The position numbers and the translations under genes were made by a program. This document shows positions 34,981 through 47,325 of a stretch of 64,000 nucleotides of DNA, piece after piece. The DNA comes from Microbacterium sp. MYb72. Its GTDB lineage: Bacteria > Actinomycetota > Actinomycetes > Actinomycetales > Microbacteriaceae. Each line of letters opens with the position of its first letter. Within the stretch, counting starts at the first letter, position 1. Where the stretch lies: the NCBI RefSeq assembly GCF_002979415.1, contig NZ_PCOT01000014.1, positions 30,854 to 94,853 on the forward strand, read 5' to 3'. The notes beneath the pieces were generated by a model, which saw only the letters and a list, made by a program, of their open reading frames with translations, did not search any database and was not told the origin of the DNA.

Positions 34981-37707
34981 TCACCGCCCGTCCAGCACGG
35001 GTACGACCACCCTGCGCGGCCCTTCGGCCTCACGCAGCGACCACGCCCGCCCGGCATGGGTGCGGGCGAACGGCGGTGTCTCCCTGACCCCTGCGAGCTG
35101 ACGGAGGTCGGCGGGGTTCTCGGCCCTGATCAGAACCTCGCCGCGTGTGCGCACCGTCTGCCACAGCGACCAGTTGCGTTGCCAGGTGTCGGTGTCGGCC
35201 ACGAGAATGGCGGGCCGCGACGACGCGGACGGCGGCGTGGGAGCGAGGAGCACCTCGCAGTCGGGATAGGCCTCGCCGAGAACCCGCGCCACGGAGTGCG
35301 GCCCCGACGTGACGATCGCGGTGACGTCGGCGGTGGGAGTCCAGCCAGTAGACGCGATGGGCGCAGTCCACTCGGACGACGCCTCCTCCGGTACCCAGGC
35401 GAACTGCGTCTCACGATCCCCCATCCACGCCCGCCCCGGGCCGCGATCGCGATCGAACGTCGCCGACTCTCCGCCCGCGGCGAGGTGCTCGACCCTGCTG
35501 GGCATCCGCAGGAGGGCCCGTCTCGGCAGGGCGTCCAGGAGGCGCCCGACCGGTCCCGATGCTCTGGACGCGGTGAGGACGAACGTCGTGCCCGAGCCTC
35601 CTCGAAGGATCCTGTCCCACAGCTGCACGAACAGCTGAGAGTGCTCGGGCGGCAGCTCGGACGCTCTGACGTCGAGATCGTCGCACAGCACGAGATCCGG
35701 TCCGCCGGTTCGCGCCAGCTCGGTCACCGCATCCCACGCGCCCTCCGGATCATCGGGGATCCATAGCGCATCGGGACGCTGTTGTCGGAGCAGGCGCAGC
35801 AGTGAGGAGCGTCCCGAACCCGCGGCGCCGAGCACGGCGAGTCCGCGCTCCGAGCCGAGCCGCAGCGTGTCCACCGGTTGGCGTTGATGCTCGGGATCGT
35901 CCGATCGTCCCAGCAGGACTGCGCCGCTCTCCTCCTCACCACGGAGAGTCTCGAGAGGGATCGTGGAGGTGAGCACCGGCAGCCACGGGCTGGGAGCACG
36001 CTCGGCCTGCGACCACCGCATAGCGACCGCGCGGAGGTCCGCGACACCGGTCAGCGCCGCTCTCATCACCGCCGGTTCCGAGTCCTGCGGCCGGCGCACC
36101 AGCGCCAAGCCTCTCGATAGCGCACCTCCTGGCAGTTCGGCCGCGGCATCCGTGCCGATCACGATGCGGCTGTCGGCCGGATCCCCGACACGCAGGCTCA
36201 GCCGGAGAGGGCAGTTCGCAGCCAGCGCGTCCCTGATCACGCCCGACGCTCGCTGCGTGCCGATGATCAGGTGCATCCCCAGCGCTCTGCCTCTGGCGGC
36301 GATGTCGGTGAACACCGCTCCCAGGTCAGCGTGCTCCTGCAGCATCGCGGCGAACTCATCGATCACGATCACCAGGCGCGGCATCCCCACGGCGCCGATG
36401 TCGCGGGCTCCCGCCGCGGCGAGGACACCCTCTCGACGCCGGAGCTCTGCGGTCAGGCTGGACACTCCGCGCCGTGCGCCCGCCTCATCCAGGTCCGTGA
36501 TCACGGCCGCCACCTGCGGGAGCGCGCGGAGGGGCTCGAAAGCGGTGCCGCCCTTGAAGTCCGCCAGGACGAAGACGACGCGGTCCGGCCCGTGCACCGC
36601 CGCCATCGCCGTCACCCACGAGACCAGCAGTTCGCTCTTGCCCGTGCCGGTCGTCCCGGTCACGATCGCGTGCGGTCCGTCCTCGACGATGTCGAGGACG
36701 ACAGCCCCCTGCTCTCCGACGCCGACGGCCGCGGACAGACCTCGCCCCTCGACAGACGACGTCAGCTCCGACAGCATCACCTCATCGGGGAGAGCTCCCG
36801 TCTCGTCGCCTGCCGCCGCCACCGCGATCGCCGCTGCCTGCGCCGACGAGATCCCCTCGACGGCGATCTCCTCCATCACGCCCTGAGGCGTCCGCAGGCG
36901 GGCTCGACGCGGCTCGATGATGTCCAGCACCGTCGTGACGCCCCCAGAGACGTCACCGTCCCCTGAAGCGATCCAGAGCACGGCGTCCGCCCGCGGGCGC
37001 GCATCTCCCTCACGAGCGACCCCGAGCCTGAAGAGCTCTCTGCGCGATCTCCCCGAGGAGACGAATGCCCCGAGGCCCCATTCGACGAGTCGCTCACCCG
37101 CGAGCGCGATCCGACCGGCGCCGAACCGCAGATGCACCTGCACGACGAGGGCGCGCACGGCAGCAAGGACCACCGGCTCCGCCCCACGGAGACAGACTCC
37201 CCCGCCGAGAGGAACCACGATGGGCGCGTCGGAGAGCACGCCGCATCGTTCCTGGAAGTCTCTCGCCCTTGCGTCATCGGCGCCGGCGGCGCGGACGCCG
37301 CTGCGAACGGTTCCTCGTCCGATGACCAGTTCCGTTTCCGCGTCCACCGGATGGGTTCCGCGGAGAGGCGTCTGCACCAGACACGACGCGGCATCGGGAT
37401 GACGATGATCGAGAAGACGCCGCTCCTCCTCGTGACGACGCGCGAGTTCTCCCTCTGCCCGCTGCCAGTCGCGCTCTCCATCCCGCTCTGCGTCGCGCCT
37501 GGTCTTTCGGCGCACCCGCGACCCATCGATCACCGACGCCGCGATCATCAGCGGACCGAGAGCCGCGAAGCAGAGCGCGTAGAGGGAGTCGGTCAGCAGC
37601 CACAGCACGATGCCCGACGCGACGGGGACGAGAGCCGCGAGAAAGGGGATCGGCGGTCTCCGGCCGTCGATGGGTGCGGCGGGAATCGAGATCGGGAGGG
37701 TGTCCAT
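34981..37707 (-). CDS. FtsK/SpoIIIE-type ATPase, EccC-like with two ATPase modules
   Basis: The 908-residue protein has two transmembrane segments near the N-terminus (about 22-63), a cytoplasmic linker, and then FtsK/SpoIIIE modules. The first is intact: P-loop GTTGTGKSELL near residue 352, Walker B VIVIDEFAAML near 446 and GTQRASG near 480. The second, with P-loop GAAGSGRSSLL near 627 and LVLCDDLD near 670, is degenerate. This is the design of EccC/EssC, the motor of type VII (ESX) secretion, not of chromosome-translocating FtsK, which has a gamma DNA-binding domain. No WXG100 protein, EccB, EccD or mycosin gene lies nearby. It follows a PP2C gene on the same strand. The start is the ATG at 37705-37707. 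Confidence 0.88.
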   Translation of the reverse strand: MDTLPISIPAAPIDGRRPPIPFLAALVPVASGIVLWLLTDSLYALCFAALGPLMIAASVIDGSRVRRKTRRDAERDGERDWQRAEGELARRHEEERRLLDHRHPDAASCLVQTPLRGTHPVDAETELVIGRGTVRSGVRAAGADDARARDFQERCGVLSDAPIVVPLGGGVCLRGAEPVVLAAVRALVVQVHLRFGAGRIALAGERLVEWGLGAFVSSGRSRRELFRLGVAREGDARPRADAVLWIASGDGDVSGGVTTVLDIIEPRRARLRTPQGVMEEIAVEGISSAQAAAIAVAAAGDETGALPDEVMLSELTSSVEGRGLSAAVGVGEQGAVVLDIVEDGPHAIVTGTTGTGKSELLVSWVTAMAAVHGPDRVVFVLADFKGGTAFEPLRALPQVAAVITDLDEAGARRGVSSLTAELRRREGVLAAAGARDIGAVGMPRLVIVIDEFAAMLQEHADLGAVFTDIAARGRALGMHLIIGTQRASGVIRDALAANCPLRLSLRVGDPADSRIVIGTDAAAELPGGALSRGLALVRRPQDSEPAVMRAALTGVADLRAVAMRWSQAERAPSPWLPVLTSTIPLETLRGEEESGAVLLGRSDDPEHQRQPVDTLRLGSERGLAVLGAAGSGRSSLLRLLRQQRPDALWIPDDPEGAWDAVTELARTGGPDLVLCDDLDVRASELPPEHSQLFVQLWDRILRGGSGTTFVLTASRASGPVGRLLDALPRRALLRMPSRVEHLAAGGESATFDRDRGPGRAWMGDRETQFAWVPEEASSEWTAPIASTGWTPTADVTAIVTSGPHSVARVLGEAYPDCEVLLAPTPPSASSRPAILVADTDTWQRNWSLWQTVRTRGEVLIRAENPADLRQLAGVRETPPFARTHAGRAWSLREAEGPRRVVVPVLDGR

Positions 37708-37747
37708 ACCGACCAGTGGACCGCATACGCGAGAGGCCCGGAGCGTT

Positions 37748-37770
37748 CTCCACAGCCGAAGGCCGTGGAG
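37748..37770 (-). terminator. Hairpin between PP2C gene and FtsK-like gene
   Basis: CTCCAC-A-GCC (37748-37757) pairs with GGC-C-GTGGAG (37761-37770) around a GAA loop, with one mismatch. It lies 6 bases after the phosphatase stop and 40 bases before the FtsK-like start. It could reduce read-through or stabilise the upstream message. Confidence 0.5.
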
Positions 37771-37776
37771 CGGCGA

Positions 37777-38571
37777 TCACTCCGCGGAAGTCGATTCCGT
37801 GGAGGACGAGTCGTCCACCTGGACGATGATGAGCGTCACGTTGTCCCTGCCGCCGTTCTCGAGCGCGGCCGCGAGCATCGCATCGACGGCGGGACCAGGG
37901 GTGCTGTGCTCGCGGAGGAAGTGCTGGATGCCGTAGTCGGTGAGCTCTTTAGTCAGCCCGTCCGAGCAGATGACGAAGCGGTCGCCGACCTGGATGTCGA
38001 TCAGCACGTAGTCGGGCGCCGTCAGCTCGCTCGCTCCGACCGCGCGAGTGATGACGTTGCTGTAGGGGTGCCCCTCGGCCTCCTCGGGGCTGATCTTGCC
38101 CGCGGTGATGAGTTCCTGCACCACGGAGTGATCGGTCGTCACCTGAACGAGCCGATCGTCGCGCAGGAGATACACGCGCGAGTCTCCGATGTTCAGGGCG
38201 ACCCAGCGCGCATCATCGCCGTCGACTTCGAGGAAGACACCGGTGAGCGTGGTCCCTGTGCCCTCGTCGGTCGTCTCCGGATGCGCGGCGATATCGCCCA
38301 CGGCGAGCTCCAACGCGTTCTCGATCGCCTCGCGTCCGACCTCGCCCGCGGAGACGAGAGCCTCGAGACGGGTGACCGTGCTCTGGCTGGCGATCTCCCC
38401 GCCGGCGTGTCCGCCCATGCCATCGGCGACCACGAAGAGCGGATACTCGGCGTAGAACGAATCCTGATTCGTCTCGCGCCGGAGGCCGACATCGGTGACT
38501 CCGGCCCACGACAGCGCCAGCTGCCGATGCGCGACCGTGACGCTGTGCGTCTTCGTTGTCGTCTCAGCCAC
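37777..38571 (-). CDS. PP2C-type serine/threonine protein phosphatase
   Basis: This Mn/Mg-dependent protein phosphatase of the PstP/PrpC type (264 residues) shows all the metal-binding motifs: RRETNQDSF (31-39), VADGMGGHAGGE (48-59), GTGTTLTGVFLE, IGDSRVYLLRDDRLVQVTTDHS, and GGRDNVTLIIVQVDD near the C-terminus. There is no transmembrane segment, unlike mycobacterial PstP, so it is soluble. The start is GTG (38569-38571) with GGAGG 6 bases upstream. No Ser/Thr kinase or FHA protein is encoded next to it; the downstream EccC-like ATPase is the only close partner and could be a substrate or simply co-transcribed. Confidence 0.93.
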   Translation of the reverse strand: MAETTTKTHSVTVAHRQLALSWAGVTDVGLRRETNQDSFYAEYPLFVVADGMGGHAGGEIASQSTVTRLEALVSAGEVGREAIENALELAVGDIAAHPETTDEGTGTTLTGVFLEVDGDDARWVALNIGDSRVYLLRDDRLVQVTTDHSVVQELITAGKISPEEAEGHPYSNVITRAVGASELTAPDYVLIDIQVGDRFVICSDGLTKELTDYGIQHFLREHSTPGPAVDAMLAAALENGGRDNVTLIIVQVDDSSSTESTSAE

Positions 38572-38711
38572 GTGCTGCCTCCGGATTGCCTGCGGCGAAT
38601 CGGGGGGCCTCAGGATACACACACATCGTAGTGGACTTCGGCACCATCTCACCCACGCGCACGGGCACGGCGGTGACTATCGACGCGCTTCCCGACCAGG
38701 CACCGACAACG

Positions 38712-38747
38712 GCAGAGAGCCCCCGACCGAAGTCGAGGGCTCTCTGC
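38712..38747 (-). terminator. Hairpin terminator of the DUF5684-like gene
   Basis: GCAGAGAGCCC (38712-38722) pairs perfectly with GGGCTCTCTGC (38737-38747), an 11-bp stem with a 14-base loop, starting 9 bases after the stop of the minus-strand membrane-protein gene. There is no T-tract. Confidence 0.72.
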
Positions 38748-38756
38748 ATCAGATCA

Positions 38757-39602
38757 TCACGCAGGGGGCTGCGTGGGGTCGCTCGGCGCCGCGGGAGGCG
38801 CGGACGGAGGTGCCGCGGGGGGCGCCGGGGGCGTCTGCGGAGCGGCCGGAGGCGTCTGCGGGGCCGGGGGCACAGGTGCGCCGGTCGCCGGAGCGGCCGG
38901 AGGCGCGTAGCCGGGCTGCGCCGGCGGGGCGGGCTGCGTGTAGCCGGGCTGTGCGGGAGGAGCGTACCCAGGCTGTGCGGGAGGCGCGTAGCCCTGCGGT
39001 GCGGGCGGCGCGTAGCCCTGCGGCGCGCCATAGCCGGGTGCCGGTGCGGCCGGACGCGGCTGCACGGGAACACCCTGCCAGACCGTCGAGTCGGCGAGGA
39101 AGCTGTTCGCCGCCCACGGGGCCGGGGCGATGTTCGGGTTCCAGCGCGACTTGTCGAAGGCGTTGATGCCGAGCCAGATGAGCGACAGGAAGATGTAGAG
39201 GACGACCCAGATCGCGTCCTTCTGAAGCTTCAGTCCCACGCGCCACGCCGCCAGGGCGAGCAGCACGACCAGCGCCAGGCTGGTGAGGAAGTTGAGGTAC
39301 GGGATGAGCGTCAACGCCCAGGCGATGAGCACGGCCCACGGCGAGACATCACCGAGCTTCGCGAAGATGAGGGTGTTGTACACGGGCACCCAGGCACGCC
39401 ACTTGCCTTCGACACCAGCCTTCTCGAAGATCTTCATGAAGAAGATCGCGGAGATCACATAGAACCCCGCGGCGAAGATGAGTCCGATGAAGGCGAAGAT
39501 CAGGAGGCCTGCCGCAGCGGCGGCGCCTCCTCCGTCGTAGTAGCCGTCATAGAAGTATGAGGATGCGGCGGCCGTCGATGCGGCACCGATAAGTGAGTTC
39601 AT
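38757..39602 (-). CDS. DUF5684-like membrane protein with proline-rich tail
   Basis: The 281-residue protein has an N-terminal Tyr/Gly-rich stretch (SSYFYDGYYDGGG), four transmembrane segments between residues 28 and 150, and a core EKAGVEGKWRAWVPVYNTLIFAKLGD that is typical of DUF5684-type membrane proteins. The C-terminal 110 residues are low-complexity and carry imperfect repeats of GYAPPAQP/GYAPPAPQ followed by PPAPQTPPAAP. Such tails are usually cytoplasmic or wall-spanning and disordered. Function is unknown. The start is the ATG at 39600-39602. It stands alone between YaaA and the PP2C gene on the minus strand. Confidence 0.82.
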   Translation of the reverse strand: MNSLIGAASTAAASSYFYDGYYDGGGAAAAAGLLIFAFIGLIFAAGFYVISAIFFMKIFEKAGVEGKWRAWVPVYNTLIFAKLGDVSPWAVLIAWALTLIPYLNFLTSLALVVLLALAAWRVGLKLQKDAIWVVLYIFLSLIWLGINAFDKSRWNPNIAPAPWAANSFLADSTVWQGVPVQPRPAAPAPGYGAPQGYAPPAPQGYAPPAQPGYAPPAQPGYTQPAPPAQPGYAPPAAPATGAPVPPAPQTPPAAPQTPPAPPAAPPSAPPAAPSDPTQPPA

Positions 39603-39718
39603 GATCCCCTCCGGATCCGATGGGCAGTCGCCGAGATACGCTGCGACACAACCATAGCGAGGTCGTCAGCGACGAGCAACGGCCCACGCGGAGCGGACCT
39701 CGACGCCGACATGCGGCG

Positions 39719-40465
39719 TCATTCCTCGACGACGAGTTCCAGAACCCCTGGCTCCTCTGTGTCGCGCAACGTGATGCCCTGTCGGCCTGCCCAGTTCCGC
39801 AATGAGCCCAGAGACCCGATACGAGGACGCTGCTCCGCGAGCTTTCTCACCAGGAGCCCCTTGGACTTCTTGTTGAAGTGGTTGAGTGCGCGGCCCTCGT
39901 GCGTCACCACGCGCACATAGGCCGACGGGACGGATGCCGGGATCGGTCCGAGCGCGGCATAAACTTCGCTGCGCAGGTCGAGGACGAACGGCGGTTCCTC
40001 CTCGGCGATCGCGGCGCTCGTCGCCTGCGCCCAGTGCCGGCGAAGCGCGCTCAGACCAGGGAGAGACGTCCCCGCGGCGAGGCGGTAGACGGGAATCGGG
40101 TCCAGTGCACCCACCGGGCCGAAGGGCGCCGAATGGACCCAGACGTGCGTGCCGAGCCAGCGGCGCGACGCGGAGCTCAGCGAACCGGCGTCGAGAGCAT
40201 CGAAGAGGACGCCCGTGTACCGGTCGACGGCCGGCATCGTCGCGGACGTGCGCAGCATCCGATTGTGGGCGATGTCGCCCGCCTGACGCTCGCTCAGCTT
40301 GAGCACCTTCTTCGCCGACGCCTCGTCGGCGGAGAGGTCGATGAGAGCGTCGATGACGGCGCTGCGGGGGCCGTGCAGTCCGGGGAGCGCCAGCTCGGCC
40401 AGGTCGAGCGGGGCGCCTGTCCCTCCCTCGCGCTTGGTCTCCGACGGCGGCAGCAGGATCTTCAT
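39719..40465 (-). CDS. yaaA: YaaA/UPF0246 family peroxide-stress protein
   Basis: YaaA of E. coli lowers free iron during hydrogen peroxide stress. The 248-residue protein starts MKILLPPSETKREGG, the conserved N-terminus of the family. It has ERQAGDIAHNRMLRT, the RYTGVLFDALDAGSL segment, LDLRSEVYAAL and NHFNKKSKGLLVRKL, all family landmarks. Length is normal (about 250). The start is the ATG at 40463-40465. It lies downstream of the atp operon terminator on the same strand, so it should have its own promoter in the 25 bases before its start or within the terminator region; none is obvious. Confidence 0.92.
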   Translation of the reverse strand: MKILLPPSETKREGGTGAPLDLAELALPGLHGPRSAVIDALIDLSADEASAKKVLKLSERQAGDIAHNRMLRTSATMPAVDRYTGVLFDALDAGSLSSASRRWLGTHVWVHSAPFGPVGALDPIPVYRLAAGTSLPGLSALRRHWAQATSAAIAEEEPPFVLDLRSEVYAALGPIPASVPSAYVRVVTHEGRALNHFNKKSKGLLVRKLAEQRPRIGSLGSLRNWAGRQGITLRDTEEPGVLELVVEE

Positions 40466-40490
40466 GAGAACACCTCGGTGGATACAGACA

Positions 40491-40538
40491 CGTCCGCCTC
40501 GGTGCCGCGAGCAGAACTCGCGGCGACCGAGGCGGACG
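40491..40538 (-). terminator. Strong hairpin terminator of the atp operon
   Basis: An interrupted 20-bp stem: outer arms CGTCCGCCTCGGT (40491-40503) and ACCGAGGCGGACG (40526-40538), inner arms CCGCGAG (40505-40511) and CTCGCGG (40517-40523), with a 5-base loop. It begins 12 bases after the atpC stop. No T-tract follows. It is the strongest hairpin seen in the window. Confidence 0.85.
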
Positions 40539-40550
40539 CGGTGAAGATGA

Positions 40551-40811
40551 TCAGGCGATGAGAGCCGCGTTGCCGGCGACGATCGTCAGGTTGTTGCCCT
40601 CCATGGAGAGGAATCCGTCCTGAGCGTTCGCCAGCACCTTGGTGCCGTCTTCCTGGGTGATGCGGACCTGGCCCTCGGCGAGGATGGCCAGCACCGGCTC
40701 GTGGCCGGTCATGAAGCCGATCTCACCCTCGACGGTCTTGGCGACCACGAGGCTCGCCTCTCCCGTCCAGACCTCCGCCTCAGCGGAGACGAGGCTGACA
40801 TGCAGCGCCAT
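40551..40811 (-). CDS. atpC: ATP synthase epsilon subunit (short form)
   Basis: The epsilon subunit sits in the central stalk with gamma. The 86-residue product contains the N-terminal beta-sandwich only: LHVSLVSAEAEVWTGEASLVVAKTVEGEIGFMTGHEPVLAILAEG, ending FLSMEGNNLTIVAGNAALIA. Most epsilon subunits are 120-140 residues, with a C-terminal helical hairpin that can block hydrolysis; that hairpin is absent here. The stop is followed by the operon terminator, and I see no frameshift that would restore helices. The ATG (40809-40811) is two bases after the atpD stop, with AAGGAG inside the end of atpD. Confidence 0.95.
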   Translation of the reverse strand: MALHVSLVSAEAEVWTGEASLVVAKTVEGEIGFMTGHEPVLAILAEGQVRITQEDGTKVLANAQDGFLSMEGNNLTIVAGNAALIA

Positions 40812-40813
40812 GG

Positions 40814-42289
<1,476 letters not shown>

Positions 42290-43189
42290 CTATTTGCTCG
42301 ACGAGAGCGCGTCGGCGCCGCCGACGATCTCTGCGATCTGCTGCGTGATCTCCGCCTGGCGCGCGTTGTTGCGCAGACGGGTGTAGTCGGTGATGAGCTT
42401 GTCGGCGTTGTCGCTGGCGGACTTCATCGCCTTCTGCGTCGCGGCCTGCTTCGCGGCGGACGACTGCAGAAGCGCGTTGAAGACGCGGCTCTGGATGTAC
42501 ACCGGCAGGATCGCGTCCAGCACGGTCTCGGCATCCGGCTCGAACTCGTAGAGCGGGTACACGGTGTTCCCGGCCTCCGACTCGTCGGCCTCCGCGATCT
42601 CCAGCGGAAGCAGGCGCACGGATTCCGGCTCCTGCGTCATCATGCTGACGAAGCGGTTGAAGACGAGGTGGATCTCATCCACGCCGCCGGCGTCTCCCCC
42701 GCGGGTGAAAGCCTCGAGCAGCGTGGCCGAGATCTCCTCCGCGGTGTGGAACGTCGGGGTGTCGGTGTCGCCGGTCCACTCCGCCGCCGCGGTGAGGCGG
42801 CGGAACTGGAAGTAGCCCACGGCCTTGCGGCCGATGAGGTAGAACACCGGCTCCTTGCCCTGCTCGCGCAGGAGCTCGGCCACCTCGAGACCCTCACGGA
42901 GGATCTGCGAGTTGAAGGCACCGGCCAGACCGCGGTCCGACGAGAAGATCACGACCGCGGAGCGGCGGATGTTCTCGGGCTCACGGGTGAGCGGGTGGTC
43001 GACGTTCGAGTGCGTCGCGACGGCGGACACAGCCCTCGTCACGGCCCGCGCGAAGGGGCTGGACGCCTTGACGCGTGCCATCGCCTTCTGGATGCGCGAA
43101 GCCGCGATGAGTTCCATCGCCTTCGTGATCTTCTTGGTCGTCTGAGCAGAAGAGATCTTCTGCTTGTAGACCCTGAGTTGAGCGCCCAT
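42290..43189 (-). CDS. atpG: ATP synthase gamma subunit
   Basis: Gamma is the rotating central shaft linking the c-ring to the catalytic hexamer. The 299-residue protein has the N-terminal coiled-coil helix ([31 protein letters not shown]), the Rossmann-like middle ([16 protein letters not shown]) and the C-terminal helix ([38 protein letters not shown]) that enters the alpha3beta3 cavity. The start is the ATG at 43187-43189, 19 bases after the atpA stop. Confidence 0.97.
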   Translation of the reverse strand: MGAQLRVYKQKISSAQTTKKITKAMELIAASRIQKAMARVKASSPFARAVTRAVSAVATHSNVDHPLTREPENIRRSAVVIFSSDRGLAGAFNSQILREGLEVAELLREQGKEPVFYLIGRKAVGYFQFRRLTAAAEWTGDTDTPTFHTAEEISATLLEAFTRGGDAGGVDEIHLVFNRFVSMMTQEPESVRLLPLEIAEADESEAGNTVYPLYEFEPDAETVLDAILPVYIQSRVFNALLQSSAAKQAATQKAMKSASDNADKLITDYTRLRNNARQAEITQQIAEIVGGADALSSSK

Positions 43190-43208
43190 GTTTCAGTACC
43201 CCGCGCGA

Positions 43209-44849
43209 TTACGCGCGACGACCCTTGACGATCTTCTCCTGGTTGACGTCCTCAGCCTCGGCTGCAGCGTGCTCCTCGTGACCAGGGGCGCCGATGGCGT
43301 GGCCCTTGCCGCCCTGGAACTCCAGGATGAAGGCATCCGTCTGCTTCGACAGCTCCGCGACCGTGTCGTCATCGAGGACGTTGGTCTCACGCAGCGTGTC
43401 GAGCACCTTGGTGTTGCGACGCAGGTAGTCCAGGAGCTCACGCTCGAACCGCAGCACGTCCTCGACCTCGATCGAGTCGAGCTTGCCGTTGGTGCCGGCC
43501 CAGATCGAGACGACCTGCTCCTCGACGGGGTACGGCGAGTACTGCGGCTGCTTGAGCAGCTCGGTCAGACGCGCACCGCGCGAGAGCTGACGACGCGAGG
43601 CCTGGTCGAGGTCGGACGCGAACATCGCGAAGGCCTCGAGCGAGCGGTACTGCGCCAGCTCGAGCTTCAGCGTTCCGGAGACCTTCTTGATCGACTTGAC
43701 CTGAGCGTCACCGCCGACTCGGGAGACCGAGATACCCACGTCGACCGCCGGACGCTGGTTGGCGTTGAAGAGGTCGGACTGGAGGAAGATCTGGCCGTCG
43801 GTGATCGAGATCACGTTGGTCGGGATGTACGCCGAGACGTCGTTGGCCTTGGTCTCGATGATCGGCAGACCGGTCATCGACCCTGCGCCGAGCTCGTCGG
43901 ACAGCTTCGCGCAACGCTCCAGCAGACGGGAGTGCAGGTAGAAGACGTCACCCGGGTAGGCCTCGCGGCCCGGCGGGCGGCGGAGGAGCAGGGAGACGGC
44001 ACGGTAGGCCTCGGCCTGCTTCGACAGGTCGTCGAAGATGATGAGGACGTGCTTGCCGCCGTACATCCAGTGCTGGCCGATGGCCGAGCCGGTGTAGGGG
44101 GCGAGGTACTTGAAGCCGGCGGGGTCGGATGCCGGAGCGGCCACGATCGTGGTGTACTCCAGAGCGCCGGCCTCTTCGAGCGCGCCCTTCACCGAAGCGA
44201 TGGTCGAGCCCTTCTGACCGATCGCCACGTAGATGCAGCGCACCTGCTTGGTGACGTCGCCGGACTCCCAGTTGGCCTTTTGGTTGATGATCGTGTCGAT
44301 CGCGATGGCCGTCTTGCCGGTCTGGCGGTCGCCGATGATCAGCTGACGCTGACCACGGCCGACGGGGATCATGGCGTCGATCGCCTTGATGCCGGTCTGC
44401 ATCGGCTCGTGGACCGACTTGCGCTGCATGACGCCAGGCGCCTGCAGCTCGAGCTCGCGAACGCCGTCGGTGGCGATCGAGCCGAGGCCGTCGATCGGGT
44501 TGCCGAGCGGGTCCACCACGCGGCCGAGGTAGCCGTCGCCGACGGGGACCGAGAGGACCTCGCCGGTGCGGGTGACCTCCATGCCGGCCTGGATGCCGGT
44601 GAAGTCGCCGAGGACGACCACGCCGATCTCGTGCTCTTCGAGGTTCAGGGCCAGGCCCTTGGTCCCGTCGGCGAAGGTGACGAGTTCGTTCGCCATGACG
44701 CCCGGCAGTCCCTCGACGTGCGCGATGCCGTCGGCGGCGTCGATGACGGTGCCGACCTCGGTCGCTGCGGCGCCGGTGGGCTCGTATGCTGCGGCGAAGT
44801 CCTTCAGCGCGTCACGGATGACGTCGGGGCTGATCGATAGTTCTGCCAT
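43209..44849 (-). CDS. atpA: ATP synthase alpha subunit
   Basis: This is the non-catalytic nucleotide-binding subunit of F1. The 546-residue protein has the P-loop [15 protein letters not shown] (about 172-186), [27 protein letters not shown] and the alpha/beta signature [14 protein letters not shown]. The C-terminus is extended by about 35 residues ([23 protein letters not shown]), His/Glu-rich and probably disordered; mycobacterial alpha subunits also carry a C-terminal extension that suppresses ATP hydrolysis, which would pair well with the shortened epsilon here. The start is the ATG at 44847-44849. Confidence 0.98.
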   Translation of the reverse strand: MAELSISPDVIRDALKDFAAAYEPTGAAATEVGTVIDAADGIAHVEGLPGVMANELVTFADGTKGLALNLEEHEIGVVVLGDFTGIQAGMEVTRTGEVLSVPVGDGYLGRVVDPLGNPIDGLGSIATDGVRELELQAPGVMQRKSVHEPMQTGIKAIDAMIPVGRGQRQLIIGDRQTGKTAIAIDTIINQKANWESGDVTKQVRCIYVAIGQKGSTIASVKGALEEAGALEYTTIVAAPASDPAGFKYLAPYTGSAIGQHWMYGGKHVLIIFDDLSKQAEAYRAVSLLLRRPPGREAYPGDVFYLHSRLLERCAKLSDELGAGSMTGLPIIETKANDVSAYIPTNVISITDGQIFLQSDLFNANQRPAVDVGISVSRVGGDAQVKSIKKVSGTLKLELAQYRSLEAFAMFASDLDQASRRQLSRGARLTELLKQPQYSPYPVEEQVVSIWAGTNGKLDSIEVEDVLRFERELLDYLRRNTKVLDTLRETNVLDDDTVAELSKQTDAFILEFQGGKGHAIGAPGHEEHAAAEAEDVNQEKIVKGRRA

Positions 44850-44871
44850 TGTCTTCCCTTTGTATCTGGGT

Positions 44872-44887
44872 GCGCGGTTCCCCGCGC
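44872..44887 (-). other. Small hairpin in the atpH-atpA spacer
   Basis: GCGCGG (44872-44877) and CCGCGC (44882-44887) form a 6-bp stem with a 4-base loop in the 47-base gap between atpH and atpA. It may tune stability or translation of the two parts of the operon; it is too small to call a terminator. Confidence 0.4.
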
Positions 44888-44896
44888 GAAGTCGTG

Positions 44897-45684
44897 TTAG
44901 CCCGCGAGCTTCTGGCGAAGGTCTGCGAGTCGAGCGGAGATGCTGCCGTCGATGACGTCATCGGCGATCTGCACGCGCAGACCTCCGACCACGGCAGGGT
45001 CGATGACGACGTTGAGCGAGACCTGACCCTCGTAGCGGCTTGAGAGAGCCGCGCTGAGCCTGGTGCGCTGAGCCTCGCTGAGCGGCGAAGCGCTGTGCAC
45101 CGTGGCGACGACGCGTCCGCGCTGGCTGGAGACGATGTTCATCGCCCGGCTCAGCAGCTGACGCACTCGACGGTCGCGCGGCTGGCGGACCAGCGACGAC
45201 ACGATGACCGACGTACCCGTGCTGACGCCGCCGGAGAGCAGACGCTCGACGAGAGCGACCTTGGCGTCCTCTCCCCCGAGTCGGCTGCCCAGAGCGAGCT
45301 CGAGCTCGGAGTTCTGGGCGATCACGCGGGAGAAGCTGAACAGCTCGCCCTCGATGTCGGCCTTCGGTTCGGCGATCGCCGCCGCGCGGATGGCCAGCTC
45401 CTGGATGCCGTCGATGAGCTCATCGGCGTTCGACCAGCGCTCGGCGACGACGGTCTTCAGGACGTTCTGCACGTCCTGGGAGAACCCGCCGAACACCGCT
45501 GCCACGACGTTCTGTCGCGCCGCGGCCGGAGCCGCGGGGTCGGCCAGCGCGCCGCTCAGATGCGACGACTCGCCAACGGCGTGCGCGGCGGCGAACAGCT
45601 CGCGCGCAGTGTCGATGCTGACGGACGACGCCGCGGCAAGCGCCTCAGTGGATGCCGCGAGTGCCTGAGTGGTCGCGCTGCCCA

Positions 45685-45685
<1 letters not shown>
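44897..45685 (-). CDS. atpH: ATP synthase delta subunit
   Basis: Delta joins the peripheral stalk to the top of F1. The 262-residue protein is longer than the roughly 180 residues of E. coli delta, with an N-terminal helical domain and a C-terminal region containing [41 protein letters not shown] and [35 protein letters not shown], the family C-terminal signature. It is not fused to a second b subunit as it is in mycobacteria. Its ATG (45683-45685) overlaps the atpF stop by one base (TAATG). Confidence 0.95.
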
Positions 45686-46245
<560 letters not shown>

Positions 46246-46262
46246 TTATCGAAGGGGTCGGA

Positions 46263-47325
<1,063 letters not shown>

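Noticed and set aside
34981..37707. Chromosome-segregating FtsK
   Set aside because: Two membrane segments, more than one ATPase module and no gamma winged-helix domain fit EccC/EssC and not FtsK.
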